64,000 bases of DNA from Pseudomonadota bacterium (GCA_027623555.1 JAQBSZ010000002.1:62001-126000), one strand, 5' to 3'. Shown: positions 1 through 8,387, counted from the first letter of the stretch. Made by a program: numbers and translations. The notes: generated by a model not told the origin, from the letters alone.

Positions 1-608
1 AAACGATCCCGTTGTTTAGGGTCGGCGACGCCAACCGTCCAGGGTTGATTGTCTGGTTGGGCGCCAATCACCGCGAAGTCGCCACCTAGATTTACCAGGC
101 CGTGATTGACTCCCAGGCGCCGCCCCAGTTTGGCTACGGCATCTGCCGCATATTCCTTTACGATGCCGCCAAAATCGATCTCCATTCCAGCAGGCATCAG
201 CAGACGGGAGTTTCGCCAGCTAAGTCGATTAAAACCAATTCGCGGCAAGAGAGCATCGATCTGTGCCTGAGCGGGAACTTGGGCAGTCCTGAAATCCCAG
301 ATTCTACTGAGTGCTCCGGCAGTAATGTCAAACAGACCATTACTCTGCTCGAAGCAGGTCAATGCATGATCAAATAAGGACCTGGTTTCTGAGTCGATCT
401 TAATTCCCAGCTTGTCTCCAGCCGAATAGTTAATTGCGGTAACCAGGCTATTACTTCGGTATCTTGAATATTTCTGTTCCAGTCGCCTTACTTCGGTAGT
501 GAGTTGACGGACGATGCGTTTTGCATTAATTCTGGATTCGTCAAAAATCTGAAATTCGCAATACCCACCCATGGCATTAATCGAGAAGCGTTTTAAAGAT
601 GGATTCAT
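1..608 (-). CDS. apbE: ApbE-family FAD:protein FMN transferase (partial, C-terminus beyond window)
   Basis: This gene is missing from the ORF track because it runs off the left edge without a stop. Translating the minus strand from the ATG at 608 gives about 200 residues starting MNPSLKRFSINAMGG. It contains DITAGALSRIWDFR and IDFGGIVKEYAAD, which match the conserved core of ApbE proteins (usual length about 330 residues). ApbE enzymes transfer FMN from FAD onto Thr/Ser of exported redox proteins. No lipobox or signal peptide is evident at this start. It is the last gene of a minus-strand operon, 17 nt behind the DUF3570 gene. The family call is firm; the protein substrate is not known. Confidence 0.88.
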   Translation of the reverse strand, partial: MNPSLKRFSINAMGGYCEFQIFDESRINAKRIVRQLTTEVRRLEQKYSRYRSNSLVTAINYSAGDKLGIKIDSETRSLFDHALTCFEQSNGLFDITAGALSRIWDFRTAQVPAQAQIDALLPRIGFNRLSWRNSRLLMPAGMEIDFGGIVKEYAADAVAKLGRRLGVNHGLVNLGGDFAVIGAQPDNQPWTVGVADPKQRDR

Positions 609-625
609 GATTCTGTATTGACTGC

Positions 626-1783
626 CTAAAAGGAGTAATCGAAACCCAGAGAAATGCGATTATAGCGCACCAGGGCGGTACTGGGTTGGGAGACTGCGTA
701 AGCAGAGTACGCTTCGTTTGCAACGTAACGCTCGGCGGTCAGTACTGCAGTCCAGGCACCGAGATCTGCAATCAGACTCAGTCCTCCACTGTATGCACCA
801 AAAGCGGCGAGTCGATAGTCACTGGATTGATATTCAGACAACGGCTTAAGAAAGTCGTCCACATTAGTAAAGAAATCGGCAGCAGATTGACTGTAGTAGC
901 GCACAGTTGGAACCAATTGCAGGGAATTGCTCAAATTCTGGAACCAGGCCACATCGAAAGTCTGCGAGCTGATTCCGAAATCATCGTGATAGAAACGGTA
1001 ATTTACATGCAATGATGCATCGGCAGCGACGAAAAAGCGCCGGTACGAATTAGTCAATGCTATTTGGGTTTTATCCTGGGGCCTGACATCACGCAGCTTA
1101 TATGGATCACTAAGAAAACCTGATTGTTCGGTAAGGCTTAAAGCGACTTGAAAAGTAGATACTTGATTTATCACCTGACTGATCGATAGCACCGCCGATG
1201 TGCTGCTCTTGTCTTCGCTCACCACACGATTAAACAGTTCGGCATCAGTCGGGAAGATGTCATCAGATGAATAACTGAAACCTAAAGACACGGTAGTCAT
1301 TTCATCATTAAAATGGCGTTCGCCACTTAGCCCGAAATAAGTCGCACGATAATCATCTTCTTCAGAGTAACCAATATTGCCACCGATGCTGCCGTTTATG
1401 AGGTAGTAGCGTGTACCTACCGAGAGTTCGCTGCGTTTATCGCGTATACCACTGGCACCACTCAGGCTGACGATGGGCTCGCCATCCAGTCCTGTCGAGG
1501 TAAACCACGGTGACGCTCCAGTTAGAGATTCATAATTAGCATCCACCTGAAGTGAGAAGTTTCTGCCAACGGGAGAGATCAGTTGAAACTGGTGAACGTC
1601 AATATCGTAGCGGTCCAGGTCTCCGAAGGGTGCTTCGCGGCGAGACAGGTCATCCTCGGTATAGTTTGAAATCTTATAAGAAACTTTGTTCTGCGTCGGA
1701 GGGGCGTCGGCGTTAGCGATGCCGGGAAGCGCCAGCGCCGTGGTGGAGAGGGCAATCAGGCTGCGAGAATGTTTGGGGTTCAA
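626..1783 (-). CDS. DUF3570 family exported protein, likely outer-membrane beta-barrel
   Basis: The 385-residue product has a signal peptide ending near ALPGIANA. A long series of amphipathic, aromatic-rich strands follows, ending in a terminal Phe (GFDYSF), as expected of an outer-membrane barrel. The overall pattern and the early SLTGASPW segment (around residue 85) match DUF3570, whose function is not established to my knowledge. The segment ESLTGAS resembles the D-x-x-S/T-G-A-S/T site used by ApbE, with Glu in place of Asp. ApbE is encoded immediately downstream, so a flavinylated product is conceivable; that is inference. DUF4266 lies 73 nt upstream. Confidence 0.82.
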   Translation of the reverse strand: MNPKHSRSLIALSTTALALPGIANADAPPTQNKVSYKISNYTEDDLSRREAPFGDLDRYDIDVHQFQLISPVGRNFSLQVDANYESLTGASPWFTSTGLDGEPIVSLSGASGIRDKRSELSVGTRYYLINGSIGGNIGYSEEDDYRATYFGLSGERHFNDEMTTVSLGFSYSSDDIFPTDAELFNRVVSEDKSSTSAVLSISQVINQVSTFQVALSLTEQSGFLSDPYKLRDVRPQDKTQIALTNSYRRFFVAADASLHVNYRFYHDDFGISSQTFDVAWFQNLSNSLQLVPTVRYYSQSAADFFTNVDDFLKPLSEYQSSDYRLAAFGAYSGGLSLIADLGAWTAVLTAERYVANEAYSAYAVSQPSTALVRYNRISLGFDYSF

Positions 1784-1856
1784 TTTACTTGCCTCTGAAC
1801 GATCCGGTTCCAGGGCGCAGTCTGAAGCGGTCGTTTACTACCGCAGCGTGCAGCGC

Positions 1857-2075
1857 TCAATTACACCCGCAGCCGCCGCCGGCCGCACTGTTGCCACCGG
1901 ATGATGCTTCCTTGCTGAAGAAGATGTGATCGTTCAACAGGCTCTCCAGAGGATCTGCTTCCCAGGCCATTTCCTGGCGGGCCAGAATGCCCCGTTCCCA
2001 GGGTCGCACTTGGGTGCAAGCAGTCAGAATAACCGTTGTTAATAACAGCAGTCCGATAGTCCGGGTAGTACGCAT
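1857..2075 (-). CDS. DUF4266 small lipoprotein with C-terminal GGGCGCN tail
   Basis: The 72-residue protein has a lipoprotein signal (ILTAC lipobox, Cys at about residue 20). The mature part carries the DUF4266 pattern: VRPWERGILA, a PLESLLNDHIFFSKEASSGG segment and a Gly-rich C-terminus ending GCGCN. The paired cysteines at the extreme C-terminus are the only Cys in the mature protein besides the lipidated one, so they may bind metal or be a redox or modification site. The gene starts 3 nt after the TlpA-like gene and precedes the DUF3570 gene, so co-transcription is likely. Function unknown. Confidence 0.85.
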   Translation of the reverse strand: MRTTRTIGLLLLTTVILTACTQVRPWERGILARQEMAWEADPLESLLNDHIFFSKEASSGGNSAAGGGCGCN

Positions 2076-2078
2076 AGA

Positions 2079-2588
2079 CTATTCGCCCGCGAGGGCTTTC
2101 TCTATCGCTGCCTCGATAATCTCCATGTCACCGGAGCGGAATCCCGTATGCACCAGTTCTACCTCGCCGGCAGCGTTTATCAGGTAGGAAGTCGGCATGC
2201 CAATTACCTGGAACAATTCCGCCACATCTCCTTCTGGATCTGCAGGAATGAGAAAATCCAATGGAGTATCGAGGAGAAAGTCCAGACCGTCTTCGATTGG
2301 ATTATCTACAGTGATGGCAACCACCTCCAGACCCTGATCCTTGTACTTGTGATACATCTCGTTATAGAGCGGTAAGGAAATCAGGCAGGGGGCACACCAG
2401 GATGCCCAGAAATCTACAAATATTGTCTTGCCAGCGAGCCCTTCGAGTGAGATTGGCGGCTGACCGGCGTAAATAGACGGCAGGTCGAAGTTCGGGGCTG
2501 GGTCACCTTCTTCGACTGCCAGCACGGCGGTACAAAGCGTGGTGAGAGCTATTGCACAGAGAGGTTGTAATCGGTGCTTGAGGGACAT
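2079..2588 (-). CDS. TlpA-like thioredoxin-family disulfide reductase
   Basis: The 169-residue exported thioredoxin-fold protein carries the CxxC active site in FWASWCAPC, a TlpA/ResA-type signature. The ORF track begins at 2672, but the ATG at 2588 has AAAGGA just upstream and starts a clean signal peptide (MSLKHRL to TAVLA), so I use 2588. TlpA-like proteins reduce disulfides of periplasmic clients. Here it heads the operon with DUF4266, DUF3570 and ApbE. A reasonable inference is that it keeps the Cys pair of the DUF4266 lipoprotein reduced; nothing in the sequence proves this. Confidence 0.88.
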   Translation of the reverse strand: MSLKHRLQPLCAIALTTLCTAVLAVEEGDPAPNFDLPSIYAGQPPISLEGLAGKTIFVDFWASWCAPCLISLPLYNEMYHKYKDQGLEVVAITVDNPIEDGLDFLLDTPLDFLIPADPEGDVAELFQVIGMPTSYLINAAGEVELVHTGFRSGDMEIIEAAIEKALAGE

Positions 2589-2734
2589 GTGTTTTCCTTT
2601 ACTTTTTTCTGCACGGTACGATGTTCTGGTTGAAGCGGCAATCCTGACCTGATCTGGCCGATGACACCGCACTCTTTCAGCTATATCGACTATAACGTAC
2701 CAGATTTAGATTCGTCTACATCAGCAGACCTGAA

Positions 2735-3889
2735 TTAAGCGGGAATCATTGCCTGATCGCGCAGGTTTCGAAGCATTTGTTGCCAGCGACGTTTCTGGAA
2801 TTTAAGCTTGTGCTGGATCTCGCGATACCTGTCTCGCAGCTGCAACTGCTCCCACTGCTCCCACTGACTCAGGGTCTCCTGGAACTGTTTTTCCTTTGAC
2901 TCATACCAGGCCTGGCGATGCTCAGTCCAAAGTTGCAGAGTTTTCTGGAATTGCTGGTATTCCTGTTCGAGCCGCAGGCGCCAGTTCTCAGGGATGTTTA
3001 ATGTTTCGCAATTCCTGGTCACGCGGCGGTACTGCATCTCCAACCTGGCGGTTTCTCGCTGTGCCAGGGTACTGCGTTTCAGGTCGCGAGTGAGGCCTAC
3101 AAAGGAGCACAATCTGATCATCCATTTGGTCGGATCGAACTGCCACCAGCGAACCCCATTTCGATAATCCCACTGAAAAGTATGGTGAAAATTATGGTAG
3201 CCCTCGCCGAACGTGATGAGCGCTATTAGTGAGTTGTCCCGAGCGGAGCTTGCATCGCTGTAGGGCTGGCGACCCCACATATGTGCCAGCGAATTAATCA
3301 GGTAAGTCACATGTTGGCTCAGCACCAGTCGCAGCAGGCCACCCAACAAAAGTCCGGCAATGATATCTCCATGGATAAGCCCCAACAGCGCCGGCAGACC
3401 GATGTTCATTACCAAGACCAGGAGTAAATAATTTTTGTGTTGCCAGACGACGATCGGATCCTTCTCCAGGTCTTTGACATTGGAAAAACCGTTATTGCCG
3501 CTGGAGTAATTCCGCAGAATCCAGCCGATGTGGGAAAACCAGAATCCACGCCCTGCCGAATAAGGGTCGCGGGCATTATTGTCGACGAACTGATGGTGTC
3601 GGCGGTGGTCCGAAGCCCAGTGCAATACATCGTTCTGCAAGGCGCAGGCTCCGCCTAGCGCGAACAGTACTCTCAATAGTGGATGCGCTGTGTAAGTCTT
3701 GTGAGACCAGAGTCGGTGGTAGCCTGCGGTGATCGACATACCACAGAATCCCATGAGAAGGATGAACACTAGCCACTCATAGAGATCGTAACCGTAAAAA
3801 AATCCGTAAAGAGGCACGAGCGTAATAGCGGCAGCCGGTGTCATGCTAAACAGTATCATGTTGGTCCAGTTTATCGGGGCTTTTTCCAT
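2735..3889 (-). CDS. Acyl-CoA/acyl-lipid delta-9-type fatty acid desaturase with C-terminal coiled-coil extension
   Basis: This membrane di-iron desaturase has the three histidine boxes in order: HRLWSH (residues 58-63), HRRHH (95-99) and HNFHH (232-236). Hydrophobic segments lie around residues 10-55 and 150-200. It should introduce a double bond into C16/C18 acyl chains at the inner membrane. The catalytic region ends near residue 280. The last 100 or so residues are rich in Q, E, R and W and look helical or coiled-coil, which is longer than I expect for the family. The start at 3889 (MEKAPINWTN) is conventional. A 24-bp tandem repeat lies in the 5' region. Confidence 0.88.
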   Translation of the reverse strand: MEKAPINWTNMILFSMTPAAAITLVPLYGFFYGYDLYEWLVFILLMGFCGMSITAGYHRLWSHKTYTAHPLLRVLFALGGACALQNDVLHWASDHRRHHQFVDNNARDPYSAGRGFWFSHIGWILRNYSSGNNGFSNVKDLEKDPIVVWQHKNYLLLVLVMNIGLPALLGLIHGDIIAGLLLGGLLRLVLSQHVTYLINSLAHMWGRQPYSDASSARDNSLIALITFGEGYHNFHHTFQWDYRNGVRWWQFDPTKWMIRLCSFVGLTRDLKRSTLAQRETARLEMQYRRVTRNCETLNIPENWRLRLEQEYQQFQKTLQLWTEHRQAWYESKEKQFQETLSQWEQWEQLQLRDRYREIQHKLKFQKRRWQQMLRNLRDQAMIPA

Positions 3890-3962
3890 GGGATCGGTTC
3901 CTAAGGTAGTCTGTCAGCTGCTTCGACAGAATTCTGCTGCTTAAGTTCAAGTTTGCTCTTTT

Positions 3963-4082
3963 GTCGCTGACTTCGTCCAGCTGCTGGTCGCTGACTTCGT
4001 CCAGCTGCTGGTCGCTGACTTCGTCCAGCTGCTGGTCGCTGACTTCGTCCAGCTGCTGGTCGCTGACTTCGTCCAGCTGCTG
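3963..4082 (-). repeat. Five perfect tandem copies of a 24-bp unit upstream of the desaturase
   Basis: The unit GTCGCTGACTTCGTCCAGCT plus GCTG is repeated five times without gaps from 3963 to 4082. As the unit is a multiple of three it stays open: the minus strand reads DQQLDEVS x5 in one frame (track ORF 3846-4106) and TKSATSSW x5 in another. The overlapping ORF runs into the desaturase start in a different frame, so it is probably not a real gene. Exact identity of the copies points to recent expansion or a variable locus. Confidence 0.9.
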
Positions 4083-4235
4083 ATCTCGGTGTGTAGTCGA
4101 CCGCATGGCGGCAAACAGGTTTGGATTATAAGTAAGCAGATAAATAGTTTATGAATGCTCGTTTGCCTCAGTGGTAACATCCCATGTAGGCAGCGCTCTT
4201 GGCAAGCGTTGATTGCAAAAATAGATGAGGTGCAG

Positions 4236-4445
4236 ATGGACGAAAAAATAATAGAGCTGGAGACTAAATTCAGCTTTCAGGAAGACTTGTTGCAGACGCT
4301 GAATGAGGCGATTATTCGGCAACAACACCAACTCGATCAGTTGCAACTCGAGCTGACGCGGATGCAGGCACTGCTCCTTGAATTACAGGCAGAGCCAGAA
4401 ATTGATGATCCGACTCAGGCACATGAAAAGCCGCCGCACTATTAA
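4236..4445 (+). CDS. slyX: SlyX family protein
   Basis: The 69-residue product starting MDEKIIELETKFSFQEDLL matches SlyX along its length: IELE...FQED..LN..I..QQ..I..L, a heptad-like coiled coil, and a C-terminus ending PPHY. The track start at 4155 is too early; the ATG at 4236 has GAGGTG upstream and gives the normal SlyX length. SlyX is a small coiled-coil protein of unclear function. It stands alone here, convergent with the cold-shock-domain gene. Confidence 0.9.
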   Translation: MDEKIIELETKFSFQEDLLQTLNEAIIRQQHQLDQLQLELTRMQALLLELQAEPEIDDPTQAHEKPPHY

Positions 4446-4524
4446 TTCCACAGCTTGATTAATTCGCTAGCTTGATCGCGTGGCTACGCCGGCCTGACCT
4501 CAGGTCGTTAGAAGCAATCTGCTC

Positions 4525-4935
4525 TCAGGGAGCGGCGGCGACGTCTTCTGCCTGCAGTCCTTTTTCTCCTTCACAGACGATAAACTCGACACGTTGACCA
4601 TCACGCAGTACACGGTGTCCTTCTCCTCGAATTGAACGGAAATGGACGAACACATCTTCGCCACTGTCTCTGGTAATAAACCCGAATCCTTTGTTGGCGT
4701 TGAACCATTTCACGTTACCGCTCTCCCGTTCACTCTGATCGTAATGTTCGAAATCAGAGTGAGGAAGCGTGGTTCTACTCCAGAATGCGCTGACAAGTAA
4801 CAATACAAAAAGAGACAGGACGATAATTGGCAGATTAGAACTACCAAGTTGAAACTGTTGTGCACTTAGCAAGTACAGGGGAACTCCGGCCAGCACCGTA
4901 AGTACGGCCGCGATGAAAACAGGTTTGTTGGACAT
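4525..4935 (-). CDS. Membrane-anchored cold-shock-domain protein
   Basis: The 136-residue protein has two hydrophobic segments (about residues 5-23 and 34-50) followed by a complete cold-shock domain from about residue 70: [15 protein letters not shown] (RNP1) and DVFVHF (RNP2). The track start at 5175 would add an implausible leader; the ATG at 4935 (MSNKPVF) has AAGAGAAG upstream. Cold-shock domains bind single-stranded nucleic acid. The membrane segments suggest RNA binding at the cytoplasmic face of the inner membrane. Similar TM-CSD proteins occur in other gammaproteobacteria, but their role is not settled. Confidence 0.85.
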   Translation of the reverse strand: MSNKPVFIAAVLTVLAGVPLYLLSAQQFQLGSSNLPIIVLSLFVLLLVSAFWSRTTLPHSDFEHYDQSERESGNVKWFNANKGFGFITRDSGEDVFVHFRSIRGEGHRVLRDGQRVEFIVCEGEKGLQAEDVAAAP

Positions 4936-5318
4936 GGAACTTCTCTTGCGTATTTTTATTGAGTTATTGATCTGTAATTGATCAGGTATTGAGCGGGTTA
5001 TTGCTCTTTTCTGGAAATCTGGGTACTCCCGGAATGCTTGCGTGCTGTTCGCTCGTCTGGCTCGCGTTTGGTAAGGGAATGCCCTGCATAAAAATACACT
5101 ACCCGCCCCGTAAAGAAAACTGCTTCGGAACTCACTGGTTTCATTAGCAAAATCAGGCTTTCCCTTCAGCTTCAATTCAGGTTCCGATTGCTAGATTAGC
5201 AACAATGTAGGGATATTCCCGAATCCGGCAGAAATTGCTGGATCTGAAAGTAATCGGAAGTGTTTCATAGCCCTTTTGATGGACTGGCTTTTTGATGAAC
5301 TATAGAGAGGATCGCAGG
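4936..5318. other. Intergenic region between divergent genes, no gene seen
   Basis: About 380 bases separate the cold-shock-domain gene (minus) from the glycine-zipper gene (plus). It must hold both promoters, but I see no convincing -35/-10 pair, hairpin or small coding sequence. The upstream extension of the track ORF to 5175 has no ribosome-binding site and looks non-coding. Confidence 0.5.
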
Positions 5319-5846
5319 ATGAATAGCAAACCAGCACTGGTCATAGGAGCAGTTCTCGGCCTGGCAGGAGCTTCAGCAACCGCCGAAACCAGCATTGAGT
5401 ATGCCGAAGTTATTGAAGCGCGGCCCATCTACCGGGTTGTGAAAATATCCACTCCCCAGGAGCAGTGCTGGGAGGAAGAACTCGCCATCGATAGCTATTC
5501 GGACCGCAATCGCTCGAATACTCCGGTACTTGTGAGCACGCTTATCGGTGGAGCCATCGGTAACGCTGTAGGCCATAATAAATCGAACAAACGAGTCGGG
5601 GCAGTCCTGGGTGCCCTGTTGGGCCACTCTATTGGACGTGATATTATCCGCCAGGGTGACCAGCCTGAATACCGCGAATATCAGACAGTCCAGCGCTGTG
5701 ACACGGTATATCAACAACACGAAGAAGAGCGACTGGTTGGTTACCAGGTAACTTACCTCTATAACGGCGAAGAGTTCTCAATTCGTACCGAGTCTGATCC
5801 AGGGGAGCAGATTCAACTCAGGGTAAGTGTGCAGCCAGTGCTGTAA
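5319..5846 (+). CDS. Glycine-zipper 2TM-domain exported protein
   Basis: The 175-residue protein has a signal peptide (MNSKPALVIGAVLGLAGASATA). A glycine-zipper segment around residues 80-110 (TLIGGAIGNAVGH and VGAVLGALLGHSIGRD) is typical of the 17-kDa surface antigen / YcfJ-like family of envelope proteins. Two Cys flank the zipper (QEQCWEE and VQRCDTVY) and may form a disulfide. The ATG at 5319 is chosen because GAGAGG sits 8 nt upstream; the track start at 5292 is a TTG without a good site. It precedes a PepSY gene and a PhoP/PhoQ-like pair on the same strand, which hints at envelope-stress control. Confidence 0.82.
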   Translation: MNSKPALVIGAVLGLAGASATAETSIEYAEVIEARPIYRVVKISTPQEQCWEEELAIDSYSDRNRSNTPVLVSTLIGGAIGNAVGHNKSNKRVGAVLGALLGHSIGRDIIRQGDQPEYREYQTVQRCDTVYQQHEEERLVGYQVTYLYNGEEFSIRTESDPGEQIQLRVSVQPVL

Positions 5847-5905
5847 ATCGACCCGGGATGCCTGGACACCAGTCTTTGCCAAACCCAGGTACGCTGAGGT
5901 GTATT

Positions 5906-6241
5906 TTGAAGAAACGGGGCATATTAAGTTTTACCGCATATTTACTGATGGCAGTGGCAGGGATTAGCCATGCACAGCTGATGCCTTTTCAACAGGATCA
6001 GAATCAGCTGAACCGTGCCAACCGCGCTCAACAAATTCGCACCGAACCTCAGGCCAATGCCATGCTCACTGAACTGCAGGCGGTGAACCTGGCGAGGCAG
6101 CGATTTCCAGGTAATATCTTGCGTATTAGTCTGGTTGGTGAGGGTGAAACCCGCCGCTACCAGATTCGCATGGAAAATGAGGGCAAGGTATTCACTGTGT
6201 TTGTGCACGCATTTACCGGCAGGGTATCGGGTGGGACCTGA
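5906..6241 (+). CDS. PepSY-domain exported protein
   Basis: A short secreted protein with a signal peptide (MKKRGILSFTAYLLMAVAGISHA when read from the TTG at 5906) and a PepSY-like C-terminal half: LQAVNLARQRFPGNILRISLVGEGETRRYQIRM, followed by a strand ending FTGRVSGG. The ATG at 5858 is an alternative start, but GAGGTG lies just before the TTG at 5906 and the signal peptide then begins properly. PepSY proteins next to a PhoP/PhoQ-like pair are common and are thought to act in periplasmic sensing or peptidase inhibition. The response regulator follows 37 nt later, so it probably belongs to the same transcript. Confidence 0.82.
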   Translation: MKKRGILSFTAYLLMAVAGISHAQLMPFQQDQNQLNRANRAQQIRTEPQANAMLTELQAVNLARQRFPGNILRISLVGEGETRRYQIRMENEGKVFTVFVHAFTGRVSGGT

Positions 6242-6278
6242 TTTCCTTTAGCTACTGAATTCGCTGAATAGAAGGGGT

Positions 6279-6965
6279 ATGTCAGCTATGCGTTTACTAG
6301 TCGTGGAAGATGAAAGTCTGTTGCGTCAACAGCTCGAGCAGGGGCTTGTCAAGGAAGGATACGTTGTCGATGCCGCTGGCGATGGCAAGACCGGACTGTA
6401 CTATGCAACCGAATACAACTATGACGCAGCCATCATCGACATCGGGCTACCCGAGATAGACGGTATCTCCTTGATTCAGCAAATCCGTTCGGCAGGAAAG
6501 GAATTTCCAGTGTTGATTCTCACAGCACGGGGAGACTGGCAGGATAAGGTGACCGGGCTCGATGCGGGCGCCGATGACTATGTCGTCAAGCCTTTTCAAT
6601 TGGAAGAGATTCTAGCCCGACTCAATGCCTTGCTGCGCAGAGCGGCTGGTTTTGCCAAGTCGCAACTGGAATTTGGCCCCTTAAATCTCGACATATCAGC
6701 CAAGCGGCTCACAGTCAATGATGAAAATGTGGATTTGACGGCTTATGAATACAAGATGCTCGAATATTTGATGCTGCACCCTGGCCAGGTTATCTCCAAA
6801 AGTGAATTAACCGAGCATCTCTATGCGCAGGATTTCGATCGAGATAGTAATGTGCTGGAAGTGTTTGTGCGCAGGATACGACAGAAACTCGATCCTGATC
6901 AGACCTTGAAACCAATCGAAACGGTGCGCGGGCAGGGTTACCGTTTTAATCTCTCCGAAGCCTGA
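6279..6965 (+). CDS. PhoP-like OmpR-family response regulator
   Basis: The N-terminal receiver domain (residues 4-120) has the phospho-acceptor Asp in AIIDIGLPEIDG and the conserved Lys in VVKPF. A C-terminal winged helix follows (GPLNLDISAKRLTVND to VRGQGYRF). The stretch GDWQDKV.GLDAGADDYVVKPF is close to E. coli PhoP. It regulates transcription on phosphorylation by the kinase encoded 22 nt downstream. The ATG at 6279 follows GAAGGGG very closely; the ATG at 6288 (MRLLVVEDE) is an equally good start by homology. I call it PhoP-like because the signal it responds to cannot be read from sequence. Confidence 0.92.
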   Translation: MSAMRLLVVEDESLLRQQLEQGLVKEGYVVDAAGDGKTGLYYATEYNYDAAIIDIGLPEIDGISLIQQIRSAGKEFPVLILTARGDWQDKVTGLDAGADDYVVKPFQLEEILARLNALLRRAAGFAKSQLEFGPLNLDISAKRLTVNDENVDLTAYEYKMLEYLMLHPGQVISKSELTEHLYAQDFDRDSNVLEVFVRRIRQKLDPDQTLKPIETVRGQGYRFNLSEA

Positions 6966-6987
6966 CATTATTCGTCGCAAATCTGGT

Positions 6988-8382
6988 ATGACGCCTGAAT
7001 CTCATCTACCAGATTACTCTCTTCAGTCAAGACTGTTGATTGCATTCAGCGTGCTGCTGTTTGTGTTTCTCGGATTTACCGGCATTGTTCTGGATCGGGC
7101 ATTCAGGAACAGTATCGAGGCGGGAGCGGCGGACCGATTGCAGGATAAAATCTACCTGATACTGGCTGCTGTTGAAGAAGATGCCGGCGAATTCTATTTT
7201 TTGGAAGACTTGCAAGAACCACGCTTCAGTGTGTTGAACTCCGGTTTGTATGGTTTTATCAGTCAATCCAGTTTGGGCGAGCTATGGCGTAGTGAATCGG
7301 CTCGTACATTTGAGCTGCCCGATTCGCAAGTTTTCCGGCAACGGGTTGCAGTGGGAGATTCCCTGTTCAGCCGACTGCCCGGTGAGCTGGGTGAAGAATA
7401 TTTCCAGCTCAGTTATGGCATTCTCTGGGAAGATGGCATCAGTGAATACAGCTTTAGTGTCGTGGAGAATGCGGCTCCTTACTATTCGGAAATCTCAAAT
7501 TTTCGCAACAGCTTGTGGTCATGGCTTGGCGGTGTGGCGTTCCTGTTATTGCTGATTCAGTTCTTCCTGATGCGCTGGGGCTTATCCCCTTTACACAGAA
7601 TGGCTATTGATCTGAAGAAGATCGAATCGGGAAACCAGGACAAGCTGGAAGGTAGCTATCCCAGAGAACTGCGCGGAGTTGCCGACAATCTGAATTTGTT
7701 GATTGAAACGGAGCGAAAGCAACAGAGTCGTTATCGCACCACGTTGGGAGACTTGGCCCATAGTCTCAAGACACCGTTGGCCGTAGTTGCCGGAATTCTT
7801 CCGAAAATAAACTTCAATTCTACGGCTGACGTGAATCAGCAATTGGAGCAGGTGAACAATCAGCTCGAAAGAATGAATCAGATAGTGACCTATCAGTTAC
7901 AGCGGGCCGTGCAATCAACCGATGCCAGTTCTCTGGCGAAACAGGTAAATGTTACCAGGGCTGTCGAGAAGGTAGTCGATGCCCTGACCAAGGTGTATGC
8001 GGACAAATCCATCGAATTGCACAAGGAGCTGGACAAATCGGTAATTTTTAACGGAGATGAGAGAGACCTCATAGAGGTTCTGGGTAATGTGCTGGACAAC
8101 GCTTTCAAGTATGGAAGTAGGCATATTCAACTGCGCGTTGCAAAGATAACCGACAGGAGTCGCGGACTCGAGATTGTGGTTGAGGATGACGGGCCAGGAA
8201 TACCCGATGACAAACAGGAATATGTATTACAGCGAGGTGCCAGGGCTGACACTTTGGTACAGGGCCAGGGAATAGGTCTGGCAGTAGTAACCGATATAGT
8301 AAGTAGCTACTCAGGTGATATCAGCGTCGGGCGAAGCAAGCTCGGGGGTGCGCGCATCAGAATTGCCTTCAAATCGCCCTGA
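6988..8382 (+). CDS. PhoQ-like sensor histidine kinase
   Basis: The 464-residue kinase has TM1 at about residues 15-36, a periplasmic domain of about 140 residues, TM2 near 175-197 and a HAMP-like linker. The H-box LAHSLKTPLAVVAG is nearly the same as that of E. coli PhoQ. The ATPase part has the N-box (GNVLDNAFKYG) and G-boxes (EDDGPGIPDD, GQGIGLAVV). It should phosphorylate the PhoP-like regulator just upstream. The periplasmic domain is acidic (AVEEDAGEFYFLEDL), compatible with divalent-cation sensing as in PhoQ, though that is inference. Confidence 0.92.
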   Translation: MTPESHLPDYSLQSRLLIAFSVLLFVFLGFTGIVLDRAFRNSIEAGAADRLQDKIYLILAAVEEDAGEFYFLEDLQEPRFSVLNSGLYGFISQSSLGELWRSESARTFELPDSQVFRQRVAVGDSLFSRLPGELGEEYFQLSYGILWEDGISEYSFSVVENAAPYYSEISNFRNSLWSWLGGVAFLLLLIQFFLMRWGLSPLHRMAIDLKKIESGNQDKLEGSYPRELRGVADNLNLLIETERKQQSRYRTTLGDLAHSLKTPLAVVAGILPKINFNSTADVNQQLEQVNNQLERMNQIVTYQLQRAVQSTDASSLAKQVNVTRAVEKVVDALTKVYADKSIELHKELDKSVIFNGDERDLIEVLGNVLDNAFKYGSRHIQLRVAKITDRSRGLEIVVEDDGPGIPDDKQEYVLQRGARADTLVQGQGIGLAVVTDIVSSYSGDISVGRSKLGGARIRIAFKSP

Positions 8383-8387
8383 GTTTC

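Noticed and set aside
3846-4106. Minus-strand ORF encoding DQQLDEVS repeats as a gene
   Set aside because: It is open only because the 24-bp tandem repeat is a multiple of three; it overlaps the desaturase start out of frame and has no ribosome-binding site.
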